The notes: generated by a model not told the origin, from the sequence alone. A DNA stretch of 64,000 nucleotides from Pedobacter miscanthi (GCF_003315595.1 NZ_QNQU01000004.1:62001-126000), one strand, 5' to 3'; positions 16,107-26,339 are shown, counted from the stretch's first letter. Program-made: numbers and translations.

Positions 16107-18553
16107 ATGAAATTTAAACTGATGGCTTTTTTAGCCGTATGGATGAATATTGCCTTTACTTTTGCCCAGGTTCAAACACCTGCATCCAGAATTTATGGTC
16201 GTGTATTGGATGCCGAAGGAAAAAGTATCGAATTTGCTACGGCAGCCCTGCTTAAAGATTCGGTTTTGCTTAAAACAACCTTCACTGAGAAAGATGGTGT
16301 ATTCAGTTTCGATAAACTGGCGTATGGGAAGTACCTCATTAAAATATCAGTGGTTGGGTCGCCGATATACAAAACAGATACCCTGGTTGTAGATGCCAGC
16401 CATACGGTTATGGCTTTATCCGATATTAAAATCAGTACCGGAGGAACCAATTTGAAAGAGGTAAATGTTTCAGGGCAGAAAGCTTTTGTAGAACGAAAGA
16501 TAGACCGAACGGTAGTAAATGTTGATGCCCTGATTTCCAATGCCGGAACAACTCCTTTGGATGTATTAAGTAAATCGCCGGGGGTGAATGTAGATCAGAA
16601 CGGCGCAATTTCGCTGAAGGGCAAAAGTGGAGTGGCTATTTTTATTGATGATAAACCAACTTACTTATCGGGATCTGATCTCGAAAATTACCTGCGGTCG
16701 TTGCCCTCTTCATCGCTTGATCAGATCGAACTGATGACCAATCCGCCTGCCAAATACGATGCCGCAGGAAACGGTGGGGTAATCAACATCAAAACAAAGA
16801 AAACGAAATCTGCGGGTTTTAACGGAGGGATTAACTTAAGCCTCAACCAGGGAGAACTTAGCCGATCGAACAATAGTTTTAATTTTAACTACCGTAAGGA
16901 TAAAATTAATGTTTTCGGCAATTTAAGTTACAACCTAAACAACAGTTTTACCGACCTTGATCTGAACCGGAAATATAAGAACAACGATGGTAGTGCCAAA
17001 TCCTACTTTAATCAAAACTCTTATTTCCGCAGGCATGGCAATACGTTTAATTTAAAAACGGGGCTCGATTATTATGTTTCTGATAAAACTACCTGGGGTG
17101 TTGTGTTTACCGGCATGAACCGGATTTCTAAACAGGTAAATAACAATACCAGCAATTTATCAAACGCATCGATGCAGCTCGATTCGGTAATCAGGGCCGA
17201 AAACATCGACCAGATTAAATACCAGAATGCCGGAGTAAACTTAAATTACAGGCATAATTTAAACAAACAGGAAGGGAGCTAACCTTTGATGCAGATTACC
17301 TGCTTTACCGTAACCAGACTGATCAGACTTATTACAATTTCAGTTATCTGCCCTCCGGAACTTTGAAATACCAGGACATTTTAACGGGTAATTTGCCTTC
17401 GAATATCGATATCTATACCGCTAAAATTGATTATTCGCATCCGCTTGAAAATAAATGGAAAATTGATGCAGGTGCTAAAACAGCTTATACTAAAACCAAT
17501 AATATTGCTGATTATTTTAATACCGCAGGAGGAAAAACGAGTGCAGATTACGAAAAAAGCAATCACTTTTTGTATGAGGAAAATATCAATGCCGCGTACC
17601 TGAACATGAGCAGGGAAGGGAAGAGGTTTTCGCTTCAGGTTGGTTTGAGGTACGAAAATACGGTGTCAAACGGTCACCAGTTAGGGAACCTGATTAAACC
17701 CGATTCGAGCTTTAAAAGAACATATAACAGCCTGTTTCCAACAGTTTATTTCACTTATAAACTTGATACTGCCGGACATAATGAGTTAGGTTTAAACTAT
17801 GGACGCAGGATTGATCGGCCATATTATCAGGACCTTAACCCGTTTTTTTCTCCATTGGATAAGTTCACCTATTATGTTGGAAATCCTTTTTTAAAGCCAT
17901 CATTTACACAAAGCATCGAGTTATCACATACTTTTGAGAGTAAAATTACCACCACTTTCGGTTACAGCTGGGTGAAAGATGAAGTAAATGAAACCATCGA
18001 AATTGTAGATGGAACATATTATAGCAGGCCGGCCAATGTGGGTAAAACCAGGGTAGCAAGTGTTTCAGTAAATGCGGATATCGATTTTACAAAGTGGCTT
18101 AAACTTAACGCTTATGTGGAGTATGCAAAAATAGTTTCGAAAACAGATTTTTACACAGGTTTTTTGGTTACCAATGGCAGCTATTTAAGGGCCAACCCGA
18201 ATTTGCAGTTTAAAATCAGTCCAACGTGGAATGCAGAAGTAAACATGCGTTACCAGAGTAAATTATCTAATGTGCAGTTTCTATTGGGCGAGGTACACGA
18301 ATTTGGTGCAGCAGTACAGAAAAAACTGTCGGCAAAAAGCACCTTAAAATTAACTGCGAATGATATTTTCAGAACCAGGGTATTCAACGGTGTTATCAAT
18401 AACCTTGCAGCAACAGAGGCAAACTGGGTTAACAGGCAAGATTCGCGATCGGTTGTGTTGAGTTACAGTTACCGTTTTGGTAAGGCCTTTTCTACGCCAT
18501 CCAAGCATGAATCTTCTGGTGCAGATGCAGAAAAAAACAGGGTAAAAAATTAA
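16107..18553 (+). pseudogene. TonB-dependent outer-membrane receptor (OMP_b-brl_3 type), frameshifted
   Basis: Read as one gene this encodes about 815 residues: a signal peptide (to FTFAQ), a carboxypeptidase-regulatory-like beta-sandwich (about 28-105, YGRVLDAEGKSIEFATAAL), a plug domain (about 120-225, with PLDVLSKSPGVNVDQNGAISLKG and GGVINIKTKK) and a C-terminal outer-membrane barrel. The frame breaks near 17270: frame one ends HNLNKQEGS at 17282, while the barrel continues at once in the next frame as GRELTFDADYLLYRNQ and runs to 18553. Adding one G in the CAGGAAGGGAG stretch restores a single product, so a one-base deletion or a sequencing error is the simplest reading. It is the third gene of the blaI-M56 operon, 30 bases downstream. 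Confidence 0.85.
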
Positions 18554-18604
18554 TACGTTGGTCGGGGTTTGTAATCCCGATCTCTTTATTGTTCTTAGCA
18601 TCCC

Positions 18605-18735
18605 CAATGCTATTGACTTAGGTTTTTTTAACCACAGATTCACACAGATAAACACGGATTTTATCTGTGTGCATCCTTTTTATCTGTGGTTAAATTATGT
18701 TTATCGGGGGTTATTGGCTTAACTTAATAGCATTG
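18605..18735. repeat. Nested inverted repeat (cruciform-like), 131 bp
   Basis: The outer arms CAATGCTATT (18605-18614) and AATAGCATTG (18726-18735) enclose AACCACAGAT / ATCTGTGGTT (18630-18639, 18682-18691), which encloses CACACAGAT / ATCTGTGTG. It lies just after the receptor gene and may act as a terminator. A small GGGGTTTGTAATCCCGAT hairpin precedes it at 18563. Confidence 0.7.
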
Positions 18736-18738
18736 TAA

Positions 18739-19540
18739 GTATCTCGCTAAGACCTTCGTTTTTTACCACTGATTCACGGAAAACACGGAGGAACTTTTGC
18801 TTACTTGCAGTTTCCTAATAATGATAAAGTCCTCCAAAGAGGGGCGTCATCTCGACTGTAGCGAAGCGGAACGCCCGCCTGCTCCGGGCAGGAGAGATCT
18901 ATCTCGAGTGGAGTTTTCGCGGCAGATTTCTCCACTTCGTTACACTACGGTCGAAATGACGTATTGAGGGAAGTTTAGTTTGTAATGACATGCATGATAA
19001 TCAGCATGCTTTTTGCTCTTATTGGTCTTAGCGTCTCGCTAGGACCTTCGTTTTTTGACAAGGAGACTCCGAAAATACGGAGGAGCTTTTGCTTACTTGC
19101 AGTTTCCTAATAATGATAAAATCCTCCAAAGAGGGGCGTCATCTCGACTGAAGCGTAGCGGAACGGAGAGATCTATCTCGAGTGGAATTTTCGCGGCAGA
19201 TTTCTCCACTTCGTTGCACTCCGCTCGAAATGACGTATGAGGGAAGTTTAGTTTGTAATGACATGCATGATAATCAGCATATTTTTTGCCCTTATTTGCC
19301 TTAGCGTCTCGCTAAGACATTCGTTTTTTGCCACTGATTCACGGAAAACACGAAGGAACTTTTGCTTACTTGCAGTTTCTTAATAATGATAAAGTCCTCC
19401 AAAGGGGGTTGTCATCTCGACTGAAGCGTAGCGGAACGCCCGCCTGCTTCGGGCAGGGAGAGATCTATCTCGAGTGGATTTTGTTCGCGGCAGATTTCTC
19501 CACTTCGTTGCACTCCGCTCAAAATGACTGTATTTTTTGG
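18739..19540 (+). repeat. Three tandem imperfect copies of a ~280-bp intergenic repeat
   Basis: Units begin near 18739, 19026 and 19301. Each opens with a form of CTTAGCGTCTCGCTAAGACC, then the phrase CACTGATTCACGGAAAACACGG, then TTTGCTTACTTGCAGTTTC and a large palindrome from CGTCATCTCGACTG to CTCGAAATGACG (18845-18961, 19137-19235, about 19410-19528). The palindrome is module C of the composite repeats. A partial unit occurs at 5307-5385. Frames inside are not genes. Confidence 0.85.
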
Positions 19541-19613
19541 GGGTAAGTATTAATTTCTTTGTCGACCATATCGATCTTTATACAATGAATTATCCCTCGA
19601 AATGACGATGAGT

Positions 19614-20903
19614 TTAAACAAACTGGTTCAATACCAACACCCCAACAAGCCCTAATACAGAAACCAGGCTTTCCATCATGGTCCAGGTGCGGAAAGTTTC
19701 TTTTAGGCTGAGATTAAAATATTCTTTAAACATCCAGAAACCAGTATCGTTTACGTGCGAAAACATTAAACTTCCAGCGCCTACCGATAAAACCATTAAC
19801 TCTGGCGGTGCGCCCGGGCCAATAAGTGGTAATACCATGCCCGATGCAGTTAAAGCTGCAACCGTAGCTGAACCTAAGGTTATACGCAATGATGCAGTAA
19901 TCAACCAGGCCAGCAATAATGGCGATAAATTTAAACCTCCGGTAAGTTGTTTAACGGTTTCGCCCATACCACTATCAATCAAGATCTGTTTAAATGCACC
20001 ACCAGCTGCAATAATCAAAATAATCATGGCGATACTTTTAACACCTTCTGCACAAGATTCCATGGCTTTGGAAATACTTGTTTTTTGAACAGCTAGCGCA
20101 ATGGCGACTGAAATTAAAAGTGCTGCCGTAGGATCGGACAGAAATACGAATAAAGCTTTGCCGGTATAATCCATTTTAAAAGTGCTTCCTACTGTTCCGG
20201 CAATGATCAAAAATACAGGTAAAAGTGCTGTAATAAAACTTCGCGAGGCTGAAGGCAGATGTTCTTCCTCATCAATTTTGAAATCCTGAAGCGCAGCAGA
20301 TTGATCACGTTTAATAATTAACCTTGGGAAATAAATTCCTGCAATAATAGCAATCGGAATGCTTAGGGTTAATCCATAAATTAACGTTTTACCAATATCA
20401 GCATGGAAAATGCCTGCCAAAGCTACCGGACCCGGGTGAGGCGGTAAAAAGCCATGTGTTACCGAAAGTGCGGTAGCCATCGGGATACCAATATAAAGTT
20501 TCGAAATGCCTGTGGTGGCCGAAATGGCAAATACCAAAGGGATCAAAACCACAAAACCTGCATTATAAAATAGGGGTATACCCACCAGTAAACCGGTTAA
20601 TAACACGGCCCATTGGATATTCTTTTTACCAAAAGCCCTGATCAGGATAAAAACAATCTTTTTTGCCGAACCACTGTCTTCAATCAGCTTGCCCATCATG
20701 GCACCGAGTGCTAAAACCATCACCATACTACCCAGTGTACTGCCAATCCCGTTGCTGATCGAAGTCATTACTTTTGTAGCAGGCATTCCCAGTAATAAAC
20801 CGGTTATAATGGCTACGGCAATTAAGGCAATCATCGGGTTGATCTTTTTCAAAATCAAGATAAAAAGCAGCAGGATACCGAAAAGTAGGATAAGTAATGA
20901 CAT
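19614..20903 (-). CDS. GntP family permease (gluconate/organic acid:H+ symporter)
   Basis: A 429-residue inner-membrane symporter of the GntP family, which takes up gluconate and related sugar acids. At least eleven hydrophobic helices span the chain. Family motifs are visible, such as GLLVGIPLFYNAGFVVLIPLV near residue 105, THGFLPPHPGPVALA near residue 155 and GSATVAALTASGMVLPL near residue 350. Length is typical (430-450). No gluconate kinase or sugar-acid enzyme lies next to it, and both sides are repeat-rich non-coding DNA, so it is a lone transport gene. The substrate could also be glycerate or another small hydroxyacid. Confidence 0.92.
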   Translation of the reverse strand: MSLLILLFGILLLFILILKKINPMIALIAVAIITGLLLGMPATKVMTSISNGIGSTLGSMVMVLALGAMMGKLIEDSGSAKKIVFILIRAFGKKNIQWAVLLTGLLVGIPLFYNAGFVVLIPLVFAISATTGISKLYIGIPMATALSVTHGFLPPHPGPVALAGIFHADIGKTLIYGLTLSIPIAIIAGIYFPRLIIKRDQSAALQDFKIDEEEHLPSASRSFITALLPVFLIIAGTVGSTFKMDYTGKALFVFLSDPTAALLISVAIALAVQKTSISKAMESCAEGVKSIAMIILIIAAGGAFKQILIDSGMGETVKQLTGGLNLSPLLLAWLITASLRITLGSATVAALTASGMVLPLIGPGAPPELMVLSVGAGSLMFSHVNDTGFWMFKEYFNLSLKETFRTWTMMESLVSVLGLVGVLVLNQFV

Positions 20904-20966
20904 TTGGTTAGGGATTAGGTAGATGTTTTTTTACAGCAGATGCACACAGATGTTAATTTCTGGTGT

Positions 20967-21149
20967 TTACTTTTTTACAGTAATGGTTCTTCCGGTAACG
21001 AGGTTAAATTCGTAAATACGGTAAAGGCCATCATCACTAATCTCTATATTTTCTACCAGTCCGGTTTTGCTGAAGGTATCGGTTACCATATCTCCGACTT
21101 TTACATCCTGGAGAATATCATTTGGTGTATCGTTGTTTAATCTGATCAT
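20967..21149 (-). CDS. Small beta-rich hypothetical protein (60 aa)
   Basis: Sixty residues, ATG start at 21149, no signal peptide or membrane segment. The pattern VKVGDMVTDTFSKTGLVENIEISDDGLYRIYEFNL looks like a small SH3-like or KOW-type barrel (alternating hydrophobics with VGD and G turns), and the composition is that of a genuine protein, not a repeat shadow. It lies between the GntP gene and a long repeat tract on the same strand. I do not recognise a named family. Function unknown. Confidence 0.6.
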   Translation of the reverse strand: MIRLNNDTPNDILQDVKVGDMVTDTFSKTGLVENIEISDDGLYRIYEFNLVTGRTITVKK

Positions 21150-21180
21150 AATGGTAAAAGTATCGAAATTTGCTTAAATA

Positions 21181-22010
21181 ATTGAAAATGGAGTAAATGA
21201 TGGATGGATGTAAGATGTAAAATGGATGATGGAATTAATCACCAATGATCAATTTTCAATGAGCAATCGCGATCGCAGGTAGATGATTTTCTGCCACGGA
21301 TGCACTTAAACCACGGAGAAATAATCGCATTTTAATCAAACCTTACAGATAGGCCCAAGTAGACAAAGGTGATATTAATTCTGCGGTGATCAGCGAAATC
21401 AGCGGGAGATTATAAATATTTTTCCCGCAGATTTAAAAAGATAGGCGCAGATTGTTAATCACCAATGCTCAATTTTCAATGATCTATTATGATCATAACA
21501 ATAGCTTATCTTTTGCCACAGATTCACCGAAAACACGGAGACGTACTCGCGTTTTATCAAACCTTACAGATGAAATTAATTCTGCGGTGATCAGTGAAAT
21601 CAGCGGGAGATTATAATATTTGTTCCCGCAGATTTAAGAAGATAGGCGCGGATTGTTAATCACCAATGCTCAATTTTCAATGACTAGGTACTACCGCTGA
21701 CAAGAGGCCTTAATGTTCTTAATTCCTTAATGGTAAAAAAATGTAAGATGTAAAATGGTTGATGGAATTAAAATCACCAATGACCAATTTTCAATGACCT
21801 GGTACTACCGCTGACAAGAGGACTTGATGTTCTTAATTTCTTTATCGTAAAAAAAATGTAAGATGGTTGATGGAATTAAAATCACCAATGACTAATTTTC
21901 AATGATCAAGTGCTAACCGCCGACAAGAGGCCTTAATGTTCTTAATTCCTTAATGGTAAAAAAATGTAATATGGTTGATGGAATAAAATCATCAATGATT
22001 AATAGTAATC
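21181..22010 (+). repeat. Intergenic tract of two interleaved tandem repeat types
   Basis: About 1 kb without genes. Two copies of a ~180-bp unit (near 21285-21480 and 21505-21685) share CCACGGAGAAA-like starts, TTCTGCGGTGATCAGCGAAA and CCCGCAGATTTAAGAAGATA. Three copies of a ~110-bp unit follow (21690-21800, 21800-21905, 21905-22005) with ACCGCTGACAAGAGGCCTTA, TTAATGTTCTTAATTCC and the closing ATCACCAATGA-CAATTTTCAATGA. The ATCACCAATG..CAATTTTCAATGA phrase ends every unit of both types. Confidence 0.8.
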
Positions 22011-22159
22011 GTTTGATATATAGGGCTTTGAGTTTTATTCGATAAAAAAAGTGAAATTAATCCTCTCCCGGCTTTGTTTCCTCAATGCCTGTATCTGCTT
22101 TCCCGATGATTAAGTTAACGCAAAACGCCACACGCTAATCGCATGGCACTTCCCGCTTT

Positions 22160-24709
22160 TTACCCCTCCGTTCTCAATATCTTCAATGGTGGCTGGTTTA
22201 AAATACTTCTCGTGCTCAATACACCCGTAATCACCACCAGCAATACTATAGAGCCAAATAACAACAGCGTTGGTAAAAATGGCGGAATAAATGCAGCGTC
22301 GAAAATAAATTTAGCCAGTGCCCAGCTTCCGCCAACGGCTAAAATCAATCCTGCACCAGCTGCAAATGCACCCAGAAAAAAATATTCAATTGCATTTATG
22401 GCCAAAATCTGTTTTCTGCTCGCGCCCATGGTTCGCAGTAAAATACTTTCTTTTATCCGTTGGTTTTTACTAGTTAATACGGATGAAATGAGCACAATCC
22501 ACCCGGTAACCATACTAAAGCCAGCCATAAACTGAATGACGAAACCAATTTTGCCCAACAGCTCATCTAATAATTTTAGAACCAAATCCAAATCGATTAC
22601 CGAAACATTAGGGAACTTTTGTACCACTTCGCCCTGAAAACGTGCAGAAACTTCGCCCGATGGTACCCTCGTCATCAATACATGGAACTGTGGTGCTTCT
22701 TCCAGTACACCAGCCGGAAAAACCACCCTGAAATTCGTTTGCATGCGGCTCCAGTTTACCTCCCTCAAACTGCCTACAACGGTCGGGATCATCATGCCCT
22801 GAACATTAAAAAGGATTTTATCATTTAAACCTACATTGATAGATTGGGCATAACGCTGGTCTAAGGAAATGTAAACCGTTTCATTGGGTTTTATTTTTCC
22901 AGTCCATTTACCTGAAGTAATTTTCTCCGCTGCGGTTAAGGTATCCTGATAAGTAGCCCTGATCTCGTTGCGGTAAGCCCTTCTGTTATTGGTATCTGCA
23001 CTGGCTTTCTTCCCGTTAATTTCTTCAATCCGCATGGTAATTACAGGCACCTGGTTCATCAAGGGTAATTTAAAGGCTTTGGTTAAGCTGTCTAACCCTT
23101 CTTTTTGCGTATTCTGAATGTCGAACATCACCATATTGGGCTGATTGGCCCCCGATGAAAGTGTAACACGGCTCATCAATATGCCCTGCACAAAAAATAA
23201 CGTACAGATAAATGCGGTAGATAAACCAATGGAAACCGTAAGCATCAGGGTTTGATTGTTCGGACGGTAAAGATTAGCAAAACCCTGTCGCCATAAATAA
23301 CCCGAGGAGTTGGGCAAGAGTTTCCTTACAAGAAACATCAGTAGTTTTGACAATACAATTAACAGTACAAAAGCAATGGCTATACTCAGCGTAAAAGCGA
23401 ATGTTTGTATCCAGGTTTTCATCTGTAAATGGGTAAAACCGGTAATAAAGGCAGCCATTAGCATATAAACCAGCCAGGTTAGTGGATCTCTTCTGCCTCC
23501 TGTTTTCTCGAATGATGCCCTGATGGCATTTAGCGGAGAAATTTTCCTGACCGATAGGAGTGAGGGGAGTGCGAAAAGAATGGAAATAATCAGGCCAAGT
23601 AAAATCCCCTGACCAACGGCCATCCACGAAACCTGCATGGTAATTTCGACCGGAAGAAAATCTTTAAGCACTAAAGGTAACAGAAACTGTATACCCGTGC
23701 CTAAAATAGCTCCCAAAACTGATGCGATTAATCCAATAAAAAATACCTGGATGAGGTAAATTAAAAAAGCATGCCGCGCTTTTAAACCTAAGCAGCGCAA
23801 AGTGGCAATGGCACTTAATTTCTCCTGAATGTATACATGAATAGCGCTGCCAACGCCAACACAACCTAATAATAAAGCAATAAATCCTGATAAGGCCAGA
23901 AAACGGTTTACATCTTTAAATGATCGCCCCGTTTGTTCTTTCCGCGACGCTACTGTGTCGGCATCAAAACCTTCTTTTTCTAGTCTTGCATCCTGTTTTT
24001 TAACCCAGGCATCAATTCCGGCTGGATTATCATACCTGAAATAAAATTTATTGTTGATCCTGCTTCCGGTTTTAATCAGGTTGGTTTTATCGAGTAATTG
24101 TAGCGGAATATATACCGTAGGGGCAATGCTCGAGCCGATTCCTGTTTGTCCGGGCGCTTTAATTAAAGTACCTAAGATTTTAAAATTAAGATCGCCCACT
24201 TTAACCGAATCGCCCACTTTAGCATTATACTGCAGCATCAGGGTTTGATCAACTAGGGCGTTTCTTCCGGATTGAAAATTCTTTGCTGCGGCCAATGGAA
24301 TGGTTTCTATTGTGCCATAATAAGGATAGTTGCCCTGTAGGGCTTTCATTTGTACTAAACGGCTGCCACCACCTTTCTGAAAATAGATCATCGAGGCAAA
24401 TGTTTTCTCCTGCGAGCGCTCATCGCCCAATGTATCGAGCATTTTTTGCATCGCTTTGCTTACCCCTTTGCGGCTATCCAGCACCAGATCGGCACCCGTA
24501 AGTTCTTTCGCCTGTGCATCTATATCCCTTTGCAGATTATCTTTAAACGAATACACCGCCACAAGTGCTGCAATACCTAAAACAATTGATGATATAAAAA
24601 GCAGTAAACGTGCGCGGTTTTTCCGGCTATCGCGCCAGGCCATTTTAAACAGCCAAGAAAATTTGATGCTTTGCGTTGGATGGCTATTAGGCATAAGTGA
24701 GGTTTTCAT
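22160..24709 (-). CDS. ybbP: ABC transporter permease, FtsX-like (YbbP family)
   Basis: An 849-residue inner-membrane permease of the MacB/FtsX superfamily, YbbP type, thought to work with YbbA in moving or extracting hydrophobic molecules at the inner membrane. An N-terminal helix (about 37-57) is followed by a periplasmic domain (SFKDNLQRDIDAQAKELTGADLVLDS), a first FtsX block (about 270-395, with AIATLRCLGLKARHAFLIYL), central helices, a second periplasmic domain, and a second FtsX block (about 715-845, with ESILLRTMGASRKQILAINAIEY). The start overlaps the end of the ATPase gene by 23 bases, indicating translational coupling. Same order as E. coli ybbA-ybbP. The transported substrate is not established. 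Confidence 0.9.
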   Translation of the reverse strand: MKTSLMPNSHPTQSIKFSWLFKMAWRDSRKNRARLLLFISSIVLGIAALVAVYSFKDNLQRDIDAQAKELTGADLVLDSRKGVSKAMQKMLDTLGDERSQEKTFASMIYFQKGGGSRLVQMKALQGNYPYYGTIETIPLAAAKNFQSGRNALVDQTLMLQYNAKVGDSVKVGDLNFKILGTLIKAPGQTGIGSSIAPTVYIPLQLLDKTNLIKTGSRINNKFYFRYDNPAGIDAWVKKQDARLEKEGFDADTVASRKEQTGRSFKDVNRFLALSGFIALLLGCVGVGSAIHVYIQEKLSAIATLRCLGLKARHAFLIYLIQVFFIGLIASVLGAILGTGIQFLLPLVLKDFLPVEITMQVSWMAVGQGILLGLIISILFALPSLLSVRKISPLNAIRASFEKTGGRRDPLTWLVYMLMAAFITGFTHLQMKTWIQTFAFTLSIAIAFVLLIVLSKLLMFLVRKLLPNSSGYLWRQGFANLYRPNNQTLMLTVSIGLSTAFICTLFFVQGILMSRVTLSSGANQPNMVMFDIQNTQKEGLDSLTKAFKLPLMNQVPVITMRIEEINGKKASADTNNRRAYRNEIRATYQDTLTAAEKITSGKWTGKIKPNETVYISLDQRYAQSINVGLNDKILFNVQGMMIPTVVGSLREVNWSRMQTNFRVVFPAGVLEEAPQFHVLMTRVPSGEVSARFQGEVVQKFPNVSVIDLDLVLKLLDELLGKIGFVIQFMAGFSMVTGWIVLISSVLTSKNQRIKESILLRTMGASRKQILAINAIEYFFLGAFAAGAGLILAVGGSWALAKFIFDAAFIPPFLPTLLLFGSIVLLVVITGVLSTRSILNQPPLKILRTEG

Positions 24710-25376
24710 CTGAAAGGATTACACCACCTTTAATTTTGATATTTCTTGAGGTTTTGGCTGCAAGTTCAAGGTCGTGTGTTACGATGATTAAAGTGGTTCC
24801 GGCATCTTTGTTTAAATCGAACAGCAATTTGATTACTTTTTCGCTTGTTTCAGCATCGAGGTTTCCGGTTGGCTCGTCGGCAAAAAGAATAGCCGGTTGA
24901 TTTGAAAATGCCCTTGCAAGCGAAACCCTTTGCTGCTCGCCGCCTGATAACTGGATGGGGTAATGATGGGAACGATCGGCCAGACCAACTTTATCCAGTA
25001 GCTCCAAGGCATGGGCTTTAATATTTTTTGCCCCCCTCAATTCTAAGGGCACCATCACATTTTCGAGTGCGGTTAAAGTCGGTAGTAGCTGGAAATTCTG
25101 AAAAATAAAACCCACATATTGGTTCCGCACTGCAGCACGCTCATCTTCATTGAGTTTTTCTAAGGCAATACCATTCAGTTCAACCGTTCCGCTGCTGGCC
25201 CTGTCTAATCCGGCACATAAGCCGAGTAGTGTAGTTTTTCCACTTCCTGATGGACCTGTAATGGCAACGGTTGATTCGGCAGTAATAGAAAAATTGATGT
25301 TATCCAAAACGGTGAGTTCCCGTCCGGCACTTTGGTAAATTTTGCTTACATTTCGGATGTTCAATATGCTTTCCAA
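24687..25376 (-). CDS. ybbA: ABC transporter ATP-binding protein (YbbA/LolD type)
   Basis: A 229-residue ATPase of the MacB/LolD group with all motifs intact: Walker A GPSGSGKTTLLG (from about residue 41), Q-loop in YVGFIFQNFQLLP, signature LSGGEQQRVSLARAF, Walker B ILFADEPTGNLD and the switch histidine in LIIVTHD. It powers the FtsX-like permease encoded downstream, with a 23-base overlap. A divergent TesA-like esterase gene starts 104 bases away, repeating the E. coli tesA/ybbA-ybbP layout. Confidence 0.93.
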   Translation of the reverse strand: MESILNIRNVSKIYQSAGRELTVLDNINFSITAESTVAITGPSGSGKTTLLGLCAGLDRASSGTVELNGIALEKLNEDERAAVRNQYVGFIFQNFQLLPTLTALENVMVPLELRGAKNIKAHALELLDKVGLADRSHHYPIQLSGGEQQRVSLARAFSNQPAILFADEPTGNLDAETSEKVIKLLFDLNKDAGTTLIIVTHDLELAAKTSRNIKIKGGVILSDENLTYA

Positions 25377-25479
25377 TAGCTGATTTATTTAGGGTTTGCG
25401 TATAGATTTTTGCCAAACATAACGGGCCAGTGCCTGTTAAGATAATGTTTAACGATAATTAGATATAGATTTATTAGAT

Positions 25480-26163
25480 ATGTTACGAAAACGATTAATG
25501 GGGCTATTTGTTTTGAGCCTGATACTCTTAAGCTGTGGAAATCAACAAAGTAAGAGCAATAAGGATAAAACTTTAGATTCGGCTGACCAAAAAACATCTG
25601 TTACAGCTGTTAAAAAGAAAAATATCCTCTTTTTTGGTACAAGCTTAACGGCAGGATATGGGCTCGACCCAACTGAAGCTTACCCGGCATTGATCCAGAA
25701 TAGGATTGATTCTTTAAAAATGCCCTATAATGTAATTAATGGTGGTTTAAGTGGCGAAACTTCTGCAGGTGGCAAGGGAAGGATAGATTGGTTATTGAAA
25801 CAGCCTGTTGATATTTTTGTGCTCGAACTGGGGGCCAACGACGGTTTAAGAGGCTTACCTGTTGTGCAAACAATAAAAAACCTTCAGGATATTATCGATC
25901 GCGTAAAAGCCAAATATCCGAATGTGAAGCTGGTAATGGCGGGGATGCAGGTGCCACCGAATATGGGCGCTAAATATGCTTCGGATTTTAAGAACATATT
26001 CCCTGATCTGGCAAAGAAAAACCAGATGGCTTTGATACCGTTTTTATTGGATAAAGTTGGCGGTGTACCGAAATTAAACCAGGCAGATGGTATACACCCA
26101 ACGGCAGAAGGGGATAAGATTTTAGCAGAAAATGTTTGGGTGGTGCTGAAAGGATTGTTGTAG
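25480..26163 (+). CDS. SGNH-type esterase lipoprotein (TesA/arylesterase family)
   Basis: A 227-residue lipoprotein of the TesA/TAP subgroup of SGNH hydrolases, which hydrolyse acyl thioesters, lysophospholipids or aryl esters. The signal peptide ends in the lipobox LLSC (lipidated C19). Block I is FFGTSLTAGYG, where the usual GDS is GTS and the catalytic serine is S55. Block II glycine-asparagine is NGGLSGETS, block III LELGANDGLRG, and block V DGIHP supplies the Asp-His pair. The D-to-T change next to the serine leaves the catalytic residues intact. It is divergent from ybbA. Being lipid-anchored, it differs from the soluble periplasmic E. coli TesA. Confidence 0.9.
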   Translation: MLRKRLMGLFVLSLILLSCGNQQSKSNKDKTLDSADQKTSVTAVKKKNILFFGTSLTAGYGLDPTEAYPALIQNRIDSLKMPYNVINGGLSGETSAGGKGRIDWLLKQPVDIFVLELGANDGLRGLPVVQTIKNLQDIIDRVKAKYPNVKLVMAGMQVPPNMGAKYASDFKNIFPDLAKKNQMALIPFLLDKVGGVPKLNQADGIHPTAEGDKILAENVWVVLKGLL

Positions 26164-26241
26164 TTTTTTCGTTTTAACTCAGAGAGCACAAAGAGAAAAG
26201 GCGCTGAGGACAGAGAACTGGGTGCAATAATCTAAGCTTAG

Positions 26242-26305
26242 CGTCTTGCTGAATTTATTTCAGCATCTTGCGACTGTAAGACCCTGAAATAAATTCAGGG
26301 TGACG
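26242..26305. repeat. Paired-hairpin intergenic repeat, copy 2 (inverted order)
   Basis: CGTC-TTGCTGAA..TTCAGCA, spacer, CCCTGAA..TTCAGGG-TGACG: the two hairpins of 2102-2167 in reverse order. It lies between the esterase stop and the convergent lipoprotein gene and may terminate both. Confidence 0.75.
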
Positions 26306-26339
26306 ACCGATGATGGCTACAATTGGCTTGTTCATATTC

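Noticed and set aside
16107..17282. Programmed frameshift in the receptor gene
   Set aside because: No slippery heptamer or downstream structure is evident at 17270; simple deletion or sequencing error fits better.
17363..18553. Independent barrel gene starting at TTG 17363
   Set aside because: It has no signal peptide and continues the upstream receptor in another frame; better read as one frameshifted gene.
19055..19546. Frames MTRRLRKYGGAF... and MPLIHGKHEGTF...
   Set aside because: They are paralogous only because they translate tandem copies of the same intergenic repeat.
5307..22010. Insertion sequences behind the repeats
   Set aside because: No transposase-like frame is found anywhere in the window; the repeats are non-coding.
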